Assembly: GCA_030432795.1 (NCBI GenBank)
Contig: JAUILW010000106.1
Location: 1 to 9,013 of the forward strand
DNA from: Gammaproteobacteria bacterium
GTDB lineage: Bacteria > Pseudomonadota > Gammaproteobacteria > Pseudomonadales > Azotimanducaceae
Direction: 5' to 3'
Length of the DNA: 9,013 nt
Under the pieces are notes generated by a model. That model ran no database searches. It was not told where the DNA came from and saw nothing but the letters and a program-made list of their open reading frames with translations. A program made the position numbers and the translations under genes. Shown piece by piece: positions 1 through 7,356 of this stretch (positions within the stretch are counted from its first letter, which is position 1; every line of letters begins with the position of its first letter).

Positions 1-1013
1 CTCCAGGTGGTGGCGCCGCCGGCCAGGGTGAATAGCGTAACCGTAAAGAAGCGCCATGCGTCGCGGTTGCCTTTCATGCCAAGGTACGCCGCGTAAGGAT
101 GCATAGCCATGCTGACGATACCGCCGGGTACTGCGGCGAGGGCGAAGATCTCAGCGGAAGGCACGAATAGCAGCACCAGCGCACCGAGCAGCATGCACGC
201 GGAGTAGACGATGACGCCTTTGCCCACGCGCTGGTTCATGATGGCGAGCGCGAAAGGCAGGTAGGTGGCGAACACCATGAGCGGGAGGGCGTCGATCAGG
301 CGTTGATTGGCGGTAACGAAGTCCTGCCAGAGCAGCAGCGCGGCATAGCCCTGATAGTGGGTGAGGTAGAGCAGCGTTGCGGCGAGGTATGCAGCCAGCA
401 AGCTGTAGCGTTTGTCGCGGGTGTAAAAGGCGATGATGGCGTTGTACAGCACCAGCAGCGCGAGAATGCCGAAACCGGCACCAGCGACGAATAGACTGAG
501 AAAGGTCATGTCCGCCATCTGATCGGCATTCATGACCAGGATGCGCGGCACGAAAACCTGCACGTGCTGCATTCGCACCCGTACGGGCAGCGGATCTGCC
601 GCGTACGGCAGTGGGCTGGATACGCGCGGCGTGCTGTTGACGTGCGACCCGAGGCCTAAACCGATACCTTCCAGCGAAGCGGCCTGCCAGCGGCCGTCGA
701 GGAAGTACCAGATTTCACTGTGCGCAAGGCGCGGATTTTCGATCTGCAGTACATAGGTGTTGGCGCTGTCTGTCCGTACCTCAAGCGCCACCCACACGTC
801 GCGGTTGCTCAGCAGGCTGCCATCGTACGGTATGAAGCGCAGATTCTCGGGAGGCGTACCTGGCGGTTGATCGGCGTCTGCGATCACCAGTGCGTCAAGA
901 ATGTCTGGGCGTGCCAGCTGGGACGGGTCGATTATGTTGGGGGCCGCGGCCCATAGATGTGCGGCGCCGCAGGCGAGCGCCACAACCCATACTCTGGCGA
1001 GTGAACGAGGCAT
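1..1013 (-). CDS. 7TMR-DISM family membrane sensor (C-terminus beyond window)
   Basis: This reading frame is open for 337 codons from an ATG at 1013 to the left edge, so it is truncated here and its output domain is unseen. Residues 1-24 form a signal peptide (Arg-containing start, hydrophobic VWVVALACG core, Ala-rich cleavage area around 22-24). Residues about 35-165 are a periplasmic beta-rich domain resembling 7TMR-DISM extracellular domain 2, with the pattern VWVALEVRTD then LQIENPRLAHSEIWYFLDG. From residue 170 on there are six visible hydrophobic helices. The first ends in LLVLYNAIIAFYTRDKRYSL, which matches the characteristic start of the 7TMR-DISM seven-helix module. Family members sense periplasmic ligands, often carbohydrate-like, and usually end in a histidine kinase or diguanylate cyclase domain. 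That output is expected left of the window. The gene lies 109 bp downstream of the importer operon on the same strand. No Shine-Dalgarno is visible before the ATG. Confidence 0.88.
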   Translation of the reverse strand, partial: MPRSLARVWVVALACGAAHLWAAAPNIIDPSQLARPDILDALVIADADQPPGTPPENLRFIPYDGSLLSNRDVWVALEVRTDSANTYVLQIENPRLAHSEIWYFLDGRWQAASLEGIGLGLGSHVNSTPRVSSPLPYAADPLPVRVRMQHVQVFVPRILVMNADQMADMTFLSLFVAGAGFGILALLVLYNAIIAFYTRDKRYSLLAAYLAATLLYLTHYQGYAALLLWQDFVTANQRLIDALPLMVFATYLPFALAIMNQRVGKGVIVYSACMLLGALVLLFVPSAEIFALAAVPGGIVSMAMHPYAAYLGMKGNRDAWRFFTVTLFTLAGGATTW

Positions 1014-1018
1014 CCATG

Positions 1019-1045
1019 AGTATAGAAAGGCTGCGGAAATGGCAA
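1019..1045 (-). promoter_or_regulatory. Candidate sigma70-type promoter of the 7TMR-DISM gene
   Basis: On the minus strand a TATACT hexamer (1024 to 1019) matches the -10 consensus at five of six positions. TTGCCA (1045 to 1040) could serve as the -35, but the spacer is only 15 nt, shorter than the usual 16-18. The -10 box ends 5 nt before the ATG at 1013, so transcription would begin at or next to the start codon. No experimental support exists. Confidence 0.35.
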
Positions 1046-1080
1046 TGCGGTCGCGCCTGTCTCTGCGCAGATTCTCCGCG

Positions 1081-1102
1081 TAGATATAGATATCGGCCGA
1101 TA
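1081..1102. repeat. Tandem TAGATA repeat abutting a 12-bp palindrome
   Basis: TAGATA occurs twice in tandem (1081-1086, 1087-1092) and runs into TATCGGCCGATA (1091-1102), a perfect 12-bp palindrome. This is a small AT-rich patch in the 109-bp gap between the ATPase stop and the 7TMR-DISM start, about 70-90 bp upstream of that start. It could be an operator or activator site, or chance. Confidence 0.3.
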
Positions 1103-1122
1103 ACGCGGCGGTGCGGTGGCCG

Positions 1123-2751
1123 TCAGGGCTCGAAACGCGGCACGGCTGCCAGCAGCTTCCGCGTGTAAGGATCCGACGGGTCGTCGCACACGTCATCCGC
1201 CAGCCCGGTTTCAACCAGCCGACCCTTGCTCATCACAGCGATGTCGTCTGCGAAGTAGCGCACCACGTCGATGTTGTGTGTGATGAAGAGGTAGGTCAGC
1301 CCAAGCTCTTCCTTCAGATCCTGCATCAGCTGGAGGATGGTCGCCTGGACGCTCACGTCGAGTGCACTCGTCACCTCGTCACAGACGATGAACTTGGGTT
1401 CCAGGGCGATCGCGCGGGCGATACCGATGCGCTGGCGCTGGCCACCGGAAAACTCGTGGGGGTAGCGGTTGAGCATCTTCGGGTCGAGGCCCACTTTGTG
1501 CATGAACGCCGCGGCGCGATCGAGGCGATCGGCGCGGCTGTCGCCGATACCGTGCACGGCCATCGGCTCGGTGAGGATTGCGGCAATCGTGAGGCGTGGG
1601 TTCAGCGACGACTGCGGGTCCTGAAACACCATCTGCAGGTCGCGCCGGAAGGGCGTAAAGGCGCGCCGATTAAGTGCTGCGAGATCCACGCCGTCGTATA
1701 TCACTGAGCCACCCGTGGGTCGGATCAGGCCCAGAATGGCTTTGCCGAGCGTGGTCTTGCCGGAGCCAGACTCACCGACCACAGCAAGCGTGCGGCCGGG
1801 CGCGATGTCGAGGCTCACGTCGTCCACTGCCCGCACGTCGTCCACGTGCCGCTGCAGCACACCGGCGCGAACCGGGAAATAGACCTTCAGATTTTGGATG
1901 CGCATGAGCGCCGGCGCGTCACCGGGCGGTTTTTTGTCGAGTCTTGGCAGGTTGGCCGGTACAGCGGCCAAGAGCTGTCGGGTGTATGGATGCCTGGGGC
2001 TGGCCAGGACGCCGCGCTTGTCTCCAGCCTCCACCAGCTTGCCGTGCTGCATGACGATGACGCGGTCGGCGATTTCGCTCACCACACTGAGATCGTGGGT
2101 GATGAACAGCAGCGCCGTCTGGTGCTGTTTCTGGAGGTTAGCCATGAGCGCCAGAATCTGCGCCTGGATGGTAACGTCCAGGGCGGTGGTGGGCTCGTCG
2201 GCGATGATCAGGTCCGGCTCACAGGCGAGCGCCATGGCGATCATCACCCGCTGCCGCTGGCCGCCGGAGAGGCGATGCGGGTACTCGTCAAGGCGACGCT
2301 CCGGGTCCGGCATCTCCACCTGTTCGAGCAGCTCCAGCGCCCGCGCGCGTGCTGGTGCGCCGGTGAGCCCCAGGTGCAGTTCCAATGGCTCCATCAGCTG
2401 TTCGCCGATGGTGAGCACCGGGTTGAGACAGGTCATCGGCTCCTGAAAGATCATGGCGATGCGCGCGCCGCGCACCTCCTGCAGCAGCGCTTCCGGTGCG
2501 CCCAGCAGCGACAACGGCGCCCCACCGTCCTGCGCAGCCAGCGTCACGGTGCCGGTCGGGTGCGTTGCCGAGTCGCCCAGAAGGCCGAGCACCGATAGGC
2601 CCGTGACACTTTTGCCGGAGCCGGACTCGCCTACCAGGCAGACCGTTTCGCCGCGATGGATCTCGAAGGACACAGACTCCACTGCGGTGGTGGCGTTGGT
2701 GCCGGACCCGAAGCGGGTGACGAGCTGCTCGACGCGGAGCAGGGCGCTCAC
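1123..2751 (-). CDS. Fused double-domain peptide ABC transporter ATPase (YejF-like)
   Basis: This 542-residue cytoplasmic protein holds two complete ABC ATPase domains and powers the importer. Domain 1 has Walker A GESGSGKS (41-48), a Q-loop at FQEP (Q103), signature LSGGQRQR (161-168), Walker B LIIADE (181-186) and H-loop His219. Its C-terminal PRHPYTRQLLAAVP stretch is typical of the Opp/Dpp extension. Domain 2 has Walker A GESGSGKT (326-333), signature FSGGQRQR (434-441), Walker B FIVCDE (454-459) and His492, ending in PSDPYTRKLLAAVP. All key residues are intact in both halves. The length is close to the 529 residues of E. coli YejF. The chosen start is a GTG at 2751, where GTGA overlaps the stop of the preceding permease by 4 nt and the ABC homology begins immediately. 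The frame stays open far upstream (to 3366), but that part lies out of frame over the permease gene and does not resemble protein. The glutathione importer GsiA is also fused, but its operon order differs. Confidence 0.93.
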   Translation of the reverse strand: MSALLRVEQLVTRFGSGTNATTAVESVSFEIHRGETVCLVGESGSGKSVTGLSVLGLLGDSATHPTGTVTLAAQDGGAPLSLLGAPEALLQEVRGARIAMIFQEPMTCLNPVLTIGEQLMEPLELHLGLTGAPARARALELLEQVEMPDPERRLDEYPHRLSGGQRQRVMIAMALACEPDLIIADEPTTALDVTIQAQILALMANLQKQHQTALLFITHDLSVVSEIADRVIVMQHGKLVEAGDKRGVLASPRHPYTRQLLAAVPANLPRLDKKPPGDAPALMRIQNLKVYFPVRAGVLQRHVDDVRAVDDVSLDIAPGRTLAVVGESGSGKTTLGKAILGLIRPTGGSVIYDGVDLAALNRRAFTPFRRDLQMVFQDPQSSLNPRLTIAAILTEPMAVHGIGDSRADRLDRAAAFMHKVGLDPKMLNRYPHEFSGGQRQRIGIARAIALEPKFIVCDEVTSALDVSVQATILQLMQDLKEELGLTYLFITHNIDVVRYFADDIAVMSKGRLVETGLADDVCDDPSDPYTRKLLAAVPRFEP

Positions 2752-3926
2752 GATCCGGTGTCCAGTTTCGGGTCGATGGCATCGCGCAGTGCCTCGCCGA
2801 TCAGATTGTAGGCAAAGACCGTGAAAAATATGGCTAGGCCGGGGAACGTGGCCATCCACATCGCGAAGCTTCCGGTAGGGCCGACCGCCTGGTTCAGCAT
2901 GCTTCCCCAGCTCGGCTCGTCGATGAGACCGAGCCCGAGGAAGCTCAGTGTCGCTTCGGCGAGGATTGCCGTGGCGATGCCAAAGCTGGCACCCACCAGC
3001 AGCGGTGCGATGCCGTTTGGCAGCATGTGACGGAACAGCACCGAGCGCAGCGGCAGGCCGCAGGCGATGGCTGCCTGGATGTAGTCCTGGTCGCGCAGCT
3101 TCAGAAACTCCGCGCGCAGGAAGCGTGCGTAGCCTGGCCACGAGGTCAGCCCGATGACGACCATGATGAGGTAGATGTCGCGACCAAAGAACGCCACCAC
3201 CGTCAGCAGCAGGAAGAGCTGCGGGATCGACTCGAATATCTCCAGGAAGCGCATCATCAGAATGTCGACCCAGCCGCCGAAGAAGCCCATGAGGCCGCCG
3301 TAGGCGATCCCCAGGAGTAGCGCAATGCCCGTGGCGATGAGGCCGATGCTGAGGGCGATGCGGCACCCGTGGATCATGCGGCTGAGCACGTCGGCGCCGT
3401 CCTCGTCGGTGCCGAACCAGTGCAGGCTGCTAGGCCCTTCCAGGGGTACCGGATTGTCGCGGGAACGGTCGGTGGGGGAGAACGGTATGGGGGCGAGGAT
3501 GGCGCGCTCGATGCGGCCTTCCGCGAGCCCGGTGCGGTACTGATCGAAGACGACCGCGCGCGGCGGCTCTACCAGGGCCTGCGTCACTGCAGTGGCAAGG
3601 ATGCACGCGCCCACGAAGCCCAGCAGCAGCGCCCCGGCGGTGTAGCGGTTGCGCAGCGTCCAGCAGCAGACGGCGGCGATAAAGCCGATCAGCATGGTGA
3701 TGTCCACCCAGGTCAGGTGCGCCAGCAATGGACTGGTCCAGCCTTCGGCCGTGCGCATCGCGATGGGGTGTGAATTGGCCAGCCACGGTGCGAATACGGC
3801 GAGTAACGCCACCGTGCCGATCCACAGCAGGCCGAGCTTCGCGCCCAGCTGGGACATGGTGTCGCTCAGCACGCGTCGCGAGAAAGACTGGGATTCGTTG
3901 CCCGTAGGTTGGCTGACGAGGCTCAT
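2748..3926 (-). CDS. Peptide ABC transporter inner-membrane permease (YejE/DppC-like)
   Basis: This 392-residue inner-membrane permease is one half of the transport channel. After a first helix (about 30-50) the family normally has a periplasmic loop. Here two more hydrophobic segments appear (about 73-91 and 97-118). A loop containing API-PFSPTD follows, then the conserved FGTDEDGADVLSR block (171-183) and the usual core helices. The cytoplasmic EAA coupling loop is around 280-300 (DYIQAAIACGLP). The C-terminal IGEALRDAIDPKL resembles the end of YejE. The length exceeds YejE (341) and typical DppC (about 300), mainly because of the extra N-terminal segment. The ATG at 3926 overlaps the stop of the upstream permease by 4 nt (ATGA), and its own stop overlaps the ATPase GTG, so translation is probably coupled on both sides. 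Confidence 0.92.
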   Translation of the reverse strand: MSLVSQPTGNESQSFSRRVLSDTMSQLGAKLGLLWIGTVALLAVFAPWLANSHPIAMRTAEGWTSPLLAHLTWVDITMLIGFIAAVCCWTLRNRYTAGALLLGFVGACILATAVTQALVEPPRAVVFDQYRTGLAEGRIERAILAPIPFSPTDRSRDNPVPLEGPSSLHWFGTDEDGADVLSRMIHGCRIALSIGLIATGIALLLGIAYGGLMGFFGGWVDILMMRFLEIFESIPQLFLLLTVVAFFGRDIYLIMVVIGLTSWPGYARFLRAEFLKLRDQDYIQAAIACGLPLRSVLFRHMLPNGIAPLLVGASFGIATAILAEATLSFLGLGLIDEPSWGSMLNQAVGPTGSFAMWMATFPGLAIFFTVFAYNLIGEALRDAIDPKLDTGS

Positions 3927-4996
3927 TCGAAGGTCACCCTGGGGTCTGCCAGCGCGTAGCAGATGTCGGTGATCAGGTAGGAGACAAGTGTGAGCATTGC
4001 GGTGATCAGTGTGATCGAGAGCACCACTTCACGGTCGCGCAATTGCACGGCCTCGACGACGAGGCGGCCCATCCCGTCGATGGAGAAGATCGACTCCACG
4101 ATTACCGACCCTACCAGCATGCCGGGAATGATGCTGGCCGCCACTGTGATCAATGGCAGCAGACTGTTGCGAAAGACATGTTTCCACAGCACTGCGGTTT
4201 CCGATGCGCCTTTGGCGCGCGCGGTTCGCGCGTAGTCCATCTGCAGGTTCTCGAGCACCGCCGAACGGGTGAGCTTGGTCAGAAAAGCGAATCCGGTATA
4301 GGAGAGGCACACCACCGGCAGCACGAGGTGCCACAGGACGTCGAGCAGATAGCCGCGCTGAAAGCCATCGGCGCCCCAGACCGGCAGGAAGGTCCAGCGG
4401 TCGGCGCGCAGGCTCTCCAACCCCGAGGTGGGGAAGATATTCAGGTACTCCTCGCTGGCGAGCAGCCCGATGAGCATAACCCCCATCCAGATTACGGGGA
4501 TGGACCACATGCCCAGATTCACCGTGCTGATGCCGACATCAAGCGCCTGCCCTCGGAACTTCGCGGTATACACGCCCATGATGATGGACAGGATGAACAC
4601 CAGGGGTACAGACAGGGCGTTGAGTAGCAGCGTGATCGGCAAGGCCTCTGCCACCAGCTCTGTTACCGGCCGGTTCTTGGCGAAGCTCATGCCGAGATCT
4701 GGCACCTTGAAACCGAAGCCATCCGGTTCGCGATTCTCCGTGGTGCGAAAGCCGATCGGTGAGACGTTGTTCAGCCAGCGCAGGTACTGTGCGGGCAAAG
4801 GCTTATCCAGGGCGTAGCGCTCGTTGATATAGGCTTCCATGGCGGCGCGCTCCTCAGGGCGCATGTCGCCAGCGCGCGACAACAGACTCGCGCCGACGCC
4901 GCCCGGGGCCATAGCCATCACTGCGAACACCATGATGGTGATGCCGAGCAGCGTCGGCAGGATCAGTAGCGATCGGCGCAGGACGTAGTTGAACAC
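3923..4996 (-). CDS. Peptide ABC transporter inner-membrane permease (YejB/DppB-like)
   Basis: This 357-residue permease pairs with the next gene to form the translocation pore. Helix 1 spans about 9-30 (LLILPTLLGITIMVFAVMA) after a basic YVLRRS start, as in DppB and YejB. A long periplasmic region (about 31-115) follows, then five more helices. The coupling EAA loop, ARTARAKGASETAVLWKHVF, begins near residue 256 and is very close to the YejB pattern (ARAKGxSE...LWKHVFRN). The protein ends ADPRVTFE, like YejB. The length matches YejB (364). The start is a GTG at 4996, 6 nt after the stop of the substrate-binding protein. No strong Shine-Dalgarno is visible, so reinitiation after the upstream gene is plausible. 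The MFNYVLRR reading directly after this GTG is the expected N-terminus. Confidence 0.93.
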   Translation of the reverse strand: MFNYVLRRSLLILPTLLGITIMVFAVMAMAPGGVGASLLSRAGDMRPEERAAMEAYINERYALDKPLPAQYLRWLNNVSPIGFRTTENREPDGFGFKVPDLGMSFAKNRPVTELVAEALPITLLLNALSVPLVFILSIIMGVYTAKFRGQALDVGISTVNLGMWSIPVIWMGVMLIGLLASEEYLNIFPTSGLESLRADRWTFLPVWGADGFQRGYLLDVLWHLVLPVVCLSYTGFAFLTKLTRSAVLENLQMDYARTARAKGASETAVLWKHVFRNSLLPLITVAASIIPGMLVGSVIVESIFSIDGMGRLVVEAVQLRDREVVLSITLITAMLTLVSYLITDICYALADPRVTFE

Positions 4997-5002
4997 GGGC
5001 GC

Positions 5003-6874
5003 TTAGCGGGAGTACTTCTGTTCGGCGGTCGGCACGTACCACTCTATCGGCACCCGCCACAGGCCGCCCGTATTCAATCCGGCCGGCACGGTTTCCACGC
5101 CCCGCATGCGTCGGTCGACAAAGGCAAGCGTCTTGTTGCGCATGAGGAAGGTGTACGGCTGATCCTCCCAGAGGATCTCGTGGGCACGGTGCCACAGGGC
5201 GATGCGCTTGTCCTCGTCAAGTTCCGCGCGTGCCTGCTCGATGAGCGCGTCCAGTGCAGGGTTGATGTAGCTGGCGAAGTTGTCACCACCGGGCTCGGTC
5301 TGGGAGGAATGGAAGAACTGGTAGAGGTCGATTTCGAAGTCGCTCGTCCAGGCCAGCGAGATGGCATCGAAGTCCTTGTTATTGAGCGCATCGATCAGCA
5401 CCGGCCAGTCGACCGGATTGGGCTCCATGAGGATGCCGGCGCGCACGTAGAGGTCTTTGAGCAGCAGCATGATCCGTTTGTAGTTGTCGCTGCCGGAGGG
5501 GTAGGTGATCTGAAAGCGGAACGGCTTGCCGTCCGGGGTTTCGATGACGCCGTCGCCGTCCGAGTCCACGAAGCCCGCTTCGGCGAGGAGCGCTTTCGCC
5601 TTGCCGGGGTCGAAGGGGCGCGTTTCGATCGCCGTGTTGTGCTGCCTGCCGAGCGGGTTGAAGGGGCCGTTGGCGGTCTGCGCATAGCCGATGAATATCT
5701 CCTCCACCAGACGCTCGCGGTCGGTGAGGTAGGTCATGGCCTGTCGCACCCGCGGGTCGGCGAAGACGGTGGCTGCGCCGTCGCGATGCTGGTTCCAGGC
5801 GATGTAGGTGTAGCCACCACGGGGGTTGTAATACTGGTAGCCCTCGGCGCGAGCCATCACGCGTTCGTCCTTGATGAGGTCGCGGTACTCCAGCGGCAGC
5901 GCACCGTAAAGATCGATGCCTCCGTTCTTGAATTCGGTGAGCTGCGCGGCGTCGGACGGGATGGTCTTCCAGATCACGCGCTCGAACGGCGGCGTCACCC
6001 AGCCCCAGTAGCGCTCGTTGCGTACAAGTTCAATGAGATCACCCGGCTTCCAGTCGGTGGGCGATTCGAGCCGATAGGGGCCGGACCCCATCAACAGACC
6101 GGTGGAGGTGTTGTATTCCTCCGCCTTCGCCACGCTCTCGAGGTACGGTTCGTAGAAGTGCTTGGGCAGAATCTGCAGGGTGGAGGCGATAATCTCGAAT
6201 GAGAGAAAGTAGGGTTCGTGTAGATAGAAGGTGACATCGCGACCGTCGACGGAAACGTCCCTGATCCTGCTGAAGTAGGCCCGCGAGCGCGGCGCGGCGA
6301 TTTTCTGGTCCATGACGAAGCGGTAGCTGAAGGCCACATCCTCGGCGGTTAGCGGTTCGCCGTCGGAGAACACCACGCCTTCACGGATGGTGAAGCGGAT
6401 CTGCAGGCCGTCCTCCGAGATCTCCCACGCCTGTGCTACGTAAGGCAGCCACTCGAGGGTTACTGGGTCACGGGTTGCCAGGGTGTCTGTGATGCGCTCG
6501 GCTACCTGCGATGCGTAGCGGTCTCCGGAGAGGTAGGGCGACAGGGTTGGCACCTGTGATGCGAACGTCATGATCAGCCAATCGCCTTCGGCGTAGTCGG
6601 GCTGGTTCTGCGACGCCTGCGCGCGAGCGAAACCACGCCAGGTGTCCGGCACCTGGCCGGATTGGCTTGCGTGGGCTGGATTGACTGCGATGCCCTGGCG
6701 CAGCTGCCGTCGCAGATCGGCGATGTCGCGGGTCTGCTCGGCGATTCTGTCCTGGGTCTGGGCGATGAAGGCCCACTGCCGGTCGATCTGGAACATCGCG
6801 AGCCAGATGCTCACGAGGATGACTGCCATGAACGCGTACAGAATAATGTCGCGCTTGCCAAACCGTTGGTTCAA
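5003..6874 (-). CDS. Membrane-anchored substrate-binding protein, SBP_bac_5 family
   Basis: This 623-residue protein is the receptor of the importer. Residues about 10-28 are one hydrophobic helix after a basic start (NQRFGKRD), with no lipobox and no clear signal-peptidase site. Residues 29-60 are charged and heptad-like (RIAEQTRDIADLRRQLRQ), probably a short coiled coil. From about 97 (GDWLIMTFASQVPTLSPYL) the sequence is a standard family 5 solute-binding fold: WEISEDGLQIRFTIREGVVFSDGEPLTAEDVAFSY, then MGSGPYRL, RVRQAMTYLTDRERLVEEIF and a DSDGDGVIE metal-binding-like loop (437-445) common in this family. Known relatives bind peptides, nickel complexes or sugars, and the ligand here is unknown. 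The first gene of the operon begins with TTG at 6874, chosen because AGGA lies 5 nt upstream and a TAA stop closes the frame at 6896-6898. The next in-frame ATG (residue 16) would split the anchor helix. Confidence 0.92.
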   Translation of the reverse strand: MNQRFGKRDIILYAFMAVILVSIWLAMFQIDRQWAFIAQTQDRIAEQTRDIADLRRQLRQGIAVNPAHASQSGQVPDTWRGFARAQASQNQPDYAEGDWLIMTFASQVPTLSPYLSGDRYASQVAERITDTLATRDPVTLEWLPYVAQAWEISEDGLQIRFTIREGVVFSDGEPLTAEDVAFSYRFVMDQKIAAPRSRAYFSRIRDVSVDGRDVTFYLHEPYFLSFEIIASTLQILPKHFYEPYLESVAKAEEYNTSTGLLMGSGPYRLESPTDWKPGDLIELVRNERYWGWVTPPFERVIWKTIPSDAAQLTEFKNGGIDLYGALPLEYRDLIKDERVMARAEGYQYYNPRGGYTYIAWNQHRDGAATVFADPRVRQAMTYLTDRERLVEEIFIGYAQTANGPFNPLGRQHNTAIETRPFDPGKAKALLAEAGFVDSDGDGVIETPDGKPFRFQITYPSGSDNYKRIMLLLKDLYVRAGILMEPNPVDWPVLIDALNNKDFDAISLAWTSDFEIDLYQFFHSSQTEPGGDNFASYINPALDALIEQARAELDEDKRIALWHRAHEILWEDQPYTFLMRNKTLAFVDRRMRGVETVPAGLNTGGLWRVPIEWYVPTAEQKYSR

Positions 6875-6999
6875 CTGCTTCCTGATCCGGTAGGGTTAGA
6901 GTCTTACGGGGGCAGTGTATCTGCACTGGGATGCGCAGGCGAGGCGCTTCGCCGGCATTCGGTGTTGGCACGGGTTCTGGAACGTCTGGAGATTTGGCA
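6875..6999. promoter_or_regulatory. Divergent intergenic control region
   Basis: This 125-bp spacer separates the importer operon (minus) from the small membrane-protein gene (plus), so promoters for both must lie here or inside the genes. I see two short inverted repeats: CAGTG-6nt-CACTG (6913-6928) and GGCGA-6nt-TCGCC (6938-6953). The first covers a weak minus-strand -10-like TACACT (6919 to 6914). No convincing -35 partner was found for either direction. The Shine-Dalgarno AGGA of the TTG start (6883 to 6880) and GGAG (6988-6991) of the plus gene are clear. Confidence 0.4.
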
Positions 7000-7356
7000 A
7001 TGATGTTGGTCCTGCTGCTGCTCAGAACGGCCATTGGCCTGTTGAGCGGAGGCCTCGTCTGGCTGTTGGTGACACTCTACGCGCCGTCGTGGGGGCCCAT
7101 GGCGGCCGCGGTACTTGGCGGCTTTGGCGGCGGCATGGTGTGCATGTCGCTGGGGCCGTCCACCGGCCAGCAGATCGCGCTGACGGCAGGTCTGGTGGCG
7201 ACGATGATTGCGTTCGCGACGATCTGGCAGCAAGCGCACCCGCACAACTGGGCGCTCAACTACTGGCCGGTGTGGATCCTGCCGGGCTTCATGGCGGGCG
7301 CCGCCTGCTGGTTGCTGTCGGCGCGCTGGTTGCAGAAAGGAAAGGGGAGCAGGTGA
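7000..7356 (+). CDS. Small four-helix membrane protein of unknown function
   Basis: This 118-residue, very hydrophobic protein has four likely membrane helices (about 4-26, 33-50, 56-76 and 89-111), glycine-rich between helices 1 and 2 (LGGFGGGM), and ends in a short basic tail (RWLQKGKGSR). No signal peptide, enzyme motif or family is recognised. The start is the first of two adjacent ATG codons at 7000/7003, because GGAG (6988-6991) lies 8 nt upstream of 7000. An in-frame ATG at 6931 would add a Gly/Arg-rich stretch without a ribosome binding site. The stop overlaps the next gene's ATG by one base (TGATG), which points to translational coupling with the CoA-transferase-like protein. A role as its membrane partner or as a transporter component is only a guess. 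Confidence 0.8.
   Translation: MMLVLLLLRTAIGLLSGGLVWLLVTLYAPSWGPMAAAVLGGFGGGMVCMSLGPSTGQQIALTAGLVATMIAFATIWQQAHPHNWALNYWPVWILPGFMAGAACWLLSARWLQKGKGSR

Noticed and set aside
1846..2598. A 250-codon plus-strand frame opposite the ATPase.
   Set aside because: It is antisense to conserved Walker and signature motifs, with no domain of its own.
2752..3366. The ATPase frame stays open about 205 codons upstream of its GTG start.
   Set aside because: The extra stretch is Arg/His/Pro-rich, overlaps the permease out of frame and has no ABC homology; it is a high-GC shadow.
5180..6202. A 340-codon plus-strand reading frame opposite the substrate-binding protein gene.
   Set aside because: It is antisense to a gene with clear family motifs and has no recognisable domain; GC-rich third positions keep antisense frames open.
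6931..6999. An upstream in-frame ATG for the small membrane protein.
   Set aside because: It would add a Gly/Arg-rich extension with no ribosome binding site, whereas GGAG correctly spaces the ATG at 7000.
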